The position numbers and the translations under genes are program-made. From Spongiimicrobium salis (lineage in GTDB: Bacteria > Bacteroidota > Bacteroidia > Flavobacteriales > Flavobacteriaceae): 8,434 bases of DNA. Below are positions 6,216 through 8,434 of the stretch, piece after piece; the stretch's first letter is position 1; each line of letters opens with the position of its first letter. The DNA lies in assembly GCF_043678055.1 (NCBI RefSeq), contig NZ_JBHEQA010000010.1, positions 1 to 8,434 of the forward strand. Reading direction: 5' to 3'. Below the pieces are notes generated by a model. The model was given only the letters and a program-made list of their open reading frames with translations, did no database searches and was not told the origin of the DNA.

Positions 6216-6286
6216 CTACAACGATTTTGTGTATGAAACGTAGCGACCGAATGGGAGCTATGATTTATATGCATTGTTGGGCATAG
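6216..6286. repeat. attC-like imperfect inverted repeat E3
   Basis: The left arm (6221-6244, AACG...GTGTATGAAACGTAGC after the leading base) pairs with the right arm (6257-6277, GCTATGATTTATATGCATTGT), leaving a short middle. The right outer arm GTTGGGC (6276-6282) fits the integron core GTTRRRY exactly. The left one, CTACAAC, is degenerate. The inner left arm shares a 20-base identical stretch with E4 (6226-6245 and 7007-7026). On the minus strand it directly follows the stop codon of the gene at 6290, the usual place of attC in a cassette. Confidence 0.65.
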
Positions 6287-7004
6287 TTTTTAATGATAGA
6301 TGTATTCTCTTTTGACAATATAAACGATTGTTTCATTTTCATCAATGAGCTCTCGATAAACAAAATTTCCGAATTCATCTTTTTTTTCATTCTTAATCAT
6401 TACCGATTTAGAATTTTCATTCGTTTTATCATTTGTAATGATTAGTTCATTTAATTCACCTTCAATGTATATAAATTCAGTTTCTGAGTTTGCTTTAACT
6501 ACTTTATTCAAGGTATCTGTTATTTTTGTTGTCGTTTTTATTATTCTATTTTCCCTGTTTAATTTTTGCGAAACTTTAGTATTAAAGGAATTTTTATATT
6601 CAATAATATTAATATTGATTAGGCTATCATTGATTAAATTATAATCTTTTAGCCTAATAGTGTCATTGCTCTGATTTCTAACAGTGATTGAAAATCTCGA
6701 ATTTTTGACTGGATTTGTATAAAATGTTATATCGCCTAACGAAAGAGAGTCTTCATCTTTATGGTATACATTGTAATGTTCCATTTTAGTCAAAAATCCT
6801 TGTTTATTGAAATAGTAAATCTCTTTTATTAAACGATTTGACGGTTTTATTTCAGATGTTTCTACTATTCGTTTTGGCAAACCTTTTAAACCTTCCAAAT
6901 CTAAATCTTTTGGTAATTCTTGTTGACCTTTACAACAAAAAAAGGTAAAAATTAATAGTATTATCAAACTTAGTTTAGATTTCATTTTTCAAATTATGCC
7001 CAAC
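6277..7004 (-). mobile_element. Candidate single-gene cassette 2
   Basis: The outer arms GTTGGGCATA (6276-6285) and TATGCCCAAC (6995-7004) are exact reverse complements over 10 bases, as required of the two ends of one integron cassette. The unit holds one minus-strand gene with about 18 bp before its ATG and only a few bases between its stop and the 3' element, the compact layout of classical cassettes. There is no room for a conventional promoter of its own, so expression would depend on the flanking element or upstream transcription. Confidence 0.6.
6290..6985 (-). CDS. Exported protein of unknown function, possible lipoprotein
   Basis: 231 residues; I do not recognise the family. The N terminus is a signal peptide 'MKSKLSLIILLIFTFFCC'. 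Adjacent Cys17-Cys18 followed by KGQ resemble Bacteroidota lipoprotein signals of the '..SCKGQ' kind, although the residues before the cysteine are not a good lipobox. The mature part starts with 'LDLEGLKGLPKRIVETSE', then short strand-rich segments such as 'IKEIYYFNKQGFLTKMEHY' (73-91) and 'KKDEFGNFVYRELIDENE'. These are reminiscent of the YD/RHS-like 'yd..Gnl....' repeats often seen in secreted Bacteroidetes proteins, but that is only a resemblance. It is the only gene of its candidate cassette and stands apart from the operon on its left. Confidence 0.8.
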   Translation of the reverse strand: MKSKLSLIILLIFTFFCCKGQQELPKDLDLEGLKGLPKRIVETSEIKPSNRLIKEIYYFNKQGFLTKMEHYNVYHKDEDSLSLGDITFYTNPVKNSRFSITVRNQSNDTIRLKDYNLINDSLININIIEYKNSFNTKVSQKLNRENRIIKTTTKITDTLNKVVKANSETEFIYIEGELNELIITNDKTNENSKSVMIKNEKKDEFGNFVYRELIDENETIVYIVKREYIYH

Positions 7005-7098
7005 GGTTTGTGTATGAAACGTAGCGTGCAAAAAGACACTAACTTTTCGGATTAACACTTATTAGCTATGTTTTATACATCGTGTTTGCACACGTTAT
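6995..7098. repeat. attC-like imperfect inverted repeat E4
   Basis: The left arm at 7002-7025 (AACGGTTTGTGTATGAAACG, then TAGC) pairs with the right arm at 7065-7084 (GCTATGTTTTATACATCGTG). A variable middle of about 40 bases separates them. The left outer arm GCCCAAC (6998-7004) fits the integron inverse core RYYYAAC exactly. The right one, GTTTGCA (7084-7090), departs from GTTRRRY. The right arm runs into the gene at 7095: the stop codon (7095-7097) lies inside the element. Confidence 0.65.
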
Positions 7099-8354
7099 AT
7101 TTGTTTCAATTTAGATTCGTAAACCTCAATATTTTTATCTCCATTTTTTGAAGCAAAATCAATAGCTTTTTTATAGTATTCTTTTGCTTTTACCTTATCT
7201 CCTTTTTTTACATATGCGTCACCGAAACTACCTAAAATAAGGGATGAGTTCTGAAATTTATCTAACCCAACAGTAAGTATTTCTATAGCCGCATTTGGTT
7301 TTTGATATTTTAAGTAGAACTGAGCATATCTATTAAACCAAAAATCTCTTCTCTTTGATTTATAGTAATCTCCAAACTCTTGCATGAAAAAAACAAATGA
7401 TTCATAGTTATCTTCGTTCATCGACTGCACTAGCATGAAGTGTTTGGTATCCTTATGAATTTCTGTAGATAGGTTATACTTTTCCCCTCTTTTTTGGTAA
7501 TGTTCTTTCAGCGCAGTAATACCTCCAAAATCGTCAAATTCCTTTAGACTGTAAAATCGTATATATGGGTAATCCTGAAAGTATTTATTTAAACCTTCAT
7601 GAATTGTTTTAGTTGGTGTTGAATGATGATTTTCTTCATCAAGAATCTTATAATGCCAACTGAGACCTTCTGGAGCATACTCCTTTAAAGTTTTACTAAG
7701 ATTTTCTAAAGATGGAATTGACCATGATTCTACCGGACTTATAGAAAAGTATATAAATTCGCTAGCATTATCTCTTTGCGTCAACCTCTTCTTCAACAAA
7801 TCTAGTCGAGCCGTATCTATATGAGTTGGACTTGCAATAAAATAGGCAGAGAACATACTTTGAGGTTGAGCTAACAATTCAATAGCTAATCCTCCTGCCA
7901 TTTCCCAACCAAAAAAGAGGCGCTTCGAAGAAGTTCGGTAATTTCTATCTACGTAAGGGATTAGCTCTTTATCTAAAAAATCAATAAACATTTTTGAATC
8001 ATCAAAAAACAATTTTCTTCTTTTTCGATTATTTGTATTTATACCAATAACTATAAAGTCAGGTGTCTTTTCTTTCCACTTCAAAGTTTTTTGATAAAGG
8101 ATGCCATTCAAAAAATATCTTTGCCCGTCTAAAATGTAAAGAACAGGATAGTCTGTCTCGGTATCTTGGTAATTTTCCGGAAGATATATTGAGATTTCTC
8201 TTTTCTCTTTTAAAATATCAGAATTAACAATGTGCTTCTCTCCAAGGAAGTCAGGTTTTATTTCTTGCGCACGAATATTGTCAAAAACAATTGTAAAAAT
8301 TATAATAGAAAGGAAAATTATTCTCTTCATAGTTATTTCATAATGTTTGCTAAC
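7085..8354 (-). mobile_element. Candidate single-gene cassette 3
   Basis: The right arm of E4, GTTTGCACACGTTAT (7084-7098), and the left arm of E5, ATAATGTTTGCTAAC (8340-8354), are complementary at 12 of 15 positions. This is a weaker but still clear end match. The unit carries one minus-strand gene whose stop codon lies in the 3' element and whose ATG is about 23 bp from the 5' edge. The arrangement repeats that of the neighbouring unit, with both genes in the same direction, as in a cassette array. Confidence 0.55.
7095..8330 (-). CDS. Secreted alpha/beta-hydrolase-fold protein with C-terminal TPRs
   Basis: 411 residues. A signal peptide (about 1-22, '...FDNIRAQ') indicates export. Residues 30-250 resemble the PF00756 putative esterase family: 'REISIYLPENYQDTETDYPVLYILDG' (44-69), 'PDFIVIGINTNNRKRRKLF' (90-108), 'FIDFLDKELIPYVDRNYRT' (115-133) and the elbow 'RLFFGWEMAGGLAIELL' (137-153). 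At the elbow the nucleophile position is Glu143 (G-W-E-M-A-G) where active members have Ser. A histidine pair His235-His236 ('EENHHSTPT') sits where the catalytic His is expected. From about 327 two TPR-like helical pairs follow ('AQFYLKYQKPNAAIEILTVGL', 'GDAYVKKGDKVKAKEYYKKAI'). It may be a binding protein rather than an enzyme, or use unusual chemistry. It is the only gene in its candidate cassette. Confidence 0.85.
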   Translation of the reverse strand: MKRIIFLSIIIFTIVFDNIRAQEIKPDFLGEKHIVNSDILKEKREISIYLPENYQDTETDYPVLYILDGQRYFLNGILYQKTLKWKEKTPDFIVIGINTNNRKRRKLFFDDSKMFIDFLDKELIPYVDRNYRTSSKRLFFGWEMAGGLAIELLAQPQSMFSAYFIASPTHIDTARLDLLKKRLTQRDNASEFIYFSISPVESWSIPSLENLSKTLKEYAPEGLSWHYKILDEENHHSTPTKTIHEGLNKYFQDYPYIRFYSLKEFDDFGGITALKEHYQKRGEKYNLSTEIHKDTKHFMLVQSMNEDNYESFVFFMQEFGDYYKSKRRDFWFNRYAQFYLKYQKPNAAIEILTVGLDKFQNSSLILGSFGDAYVKKGDKVKAKEYYKKAIDFASKNGDKNIEVYESKLKQI

Positions 8355-8416
8355 GGTTAGTATAACAAGCTTAGCATCCCGAAGGGTGCCATGATTTGTT
8401 ATACATTGTTACCAGC
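8340..8416. repeat. attC-like imperfect inverted repeat E5
   Basis: Left arm GCTAACGGTTAGTATAACAA (8349-8368) pairs with right arm TTTGTTATACATTGTTACC (8395-8413). The inner part GCATCCC-GAA-GGGTGCC (about 8373-8390) continues the stem, so nearly the whole 70 bases can fold. Outer arms are TGCTAAC and GTTACCA, imperfect to the integron consensus. Its right arm is close to that of E2 (both ATTGTTACCA). A further cassette would begin at about 8409; the last bases of the window hold no gene. Confidence 0.65.
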
Positions 8417-8434
8417 TTTTTAATTCTAATTTAG

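Noticed and set aside
1099..8416. Calling the elements canonical integron attC sites with an active integron.
   Set aside because: No integrase or attI is in the window, several outer arms break the RYYYAAC/GTTRRRY consensus, and one interval fails the end-matching test. 'attC-like' is the most the sequence supports.
6216..8416. The elements as a CRISPR array or transposon inverted-repeat ends.
   Set aside because: Repeats are hairpins separated by whole genes, not short uniform spacers. There is no transposase gene and no target-site duplication was seen.

Overview
The window is AT-rich and has the look of a member of the Bacteroidota, most likely a flavobacterium. The signs are: candidate -7 boxes of the TAnnTTTG type, A-rich start contexts without useful Shine-Dalgarno sequences, a LytS-type histidine kinase paired with a LytTR regulator, and several secreted or lipid-anchored proteins with short Bacteroidota-style signals (LNGC, LNAC, ...VFAQ). 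This placement is an inference from style; there is no rRNA or other marker gene.

Layout. (1) 1-1108: a divergent pair, a DinB/YfiT-like protein (minus) and an HxlR-family repressor (plus). They share a 152-bp intergenic region with overlapping promoters and repeated AGTATAG boxes that are likely HxlR operators. (2) 1205-5901: five minus-strand genes. A sensor kinase and LytTR response regulator overlap by ATGA. They are followed by a three-gene group: a PD40 beta-propeller lipoprotein, a secreted esterase-like protein, and a second, paralogous PD40 lipoprotein. A 14-bp direct repeat with a 21-bp period sits just upstream of the three-gene group and fits a LytTR operator. A near-identical half-site lies upstream of the kinase gene. 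The simplest reading is that the two-component system switches on the envelope/periplasmic three-gene group and perhaps itself. (3) 5902-6215: about 300 bp without a convincing gene. (4) 6277-8354: two single-gene units on the minus strand, one a small exported protein of unknown function and the other a secreted alpha/beta-hydrolase-fold protein with C-terminal TPRs.

The most striking structure is not a gene. Four complete imperfect inverted repeats (1099-1215, 6216-6286, 6995-7098, 8340-8416) and one partial one (71-84) share a plan. One end begins ...AACGGTT.GTATA, the other ends ATACATTGTT..., and the middle varies. For three segments the sequence just inside one end is the reverse complement of the sequence just inside the other end: 9/9 bases for 74-1108, 10/10 for 6277-7004 and 12/15 for 7085-8354. 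That is the signature of integron gene cassettes, whose circular form reunites the two outer arms of its own attC site. In the two single-gene units the element sits at the 3' end of the gene, directly after or overlapping the stop codon, and only about 20 nt separate the upstream element from the ATG, as in classical cassettes. No integrase is in the window, and the sites are only partly like canonical attC. The 5-kb two-component block does not pass the same end-matching test.
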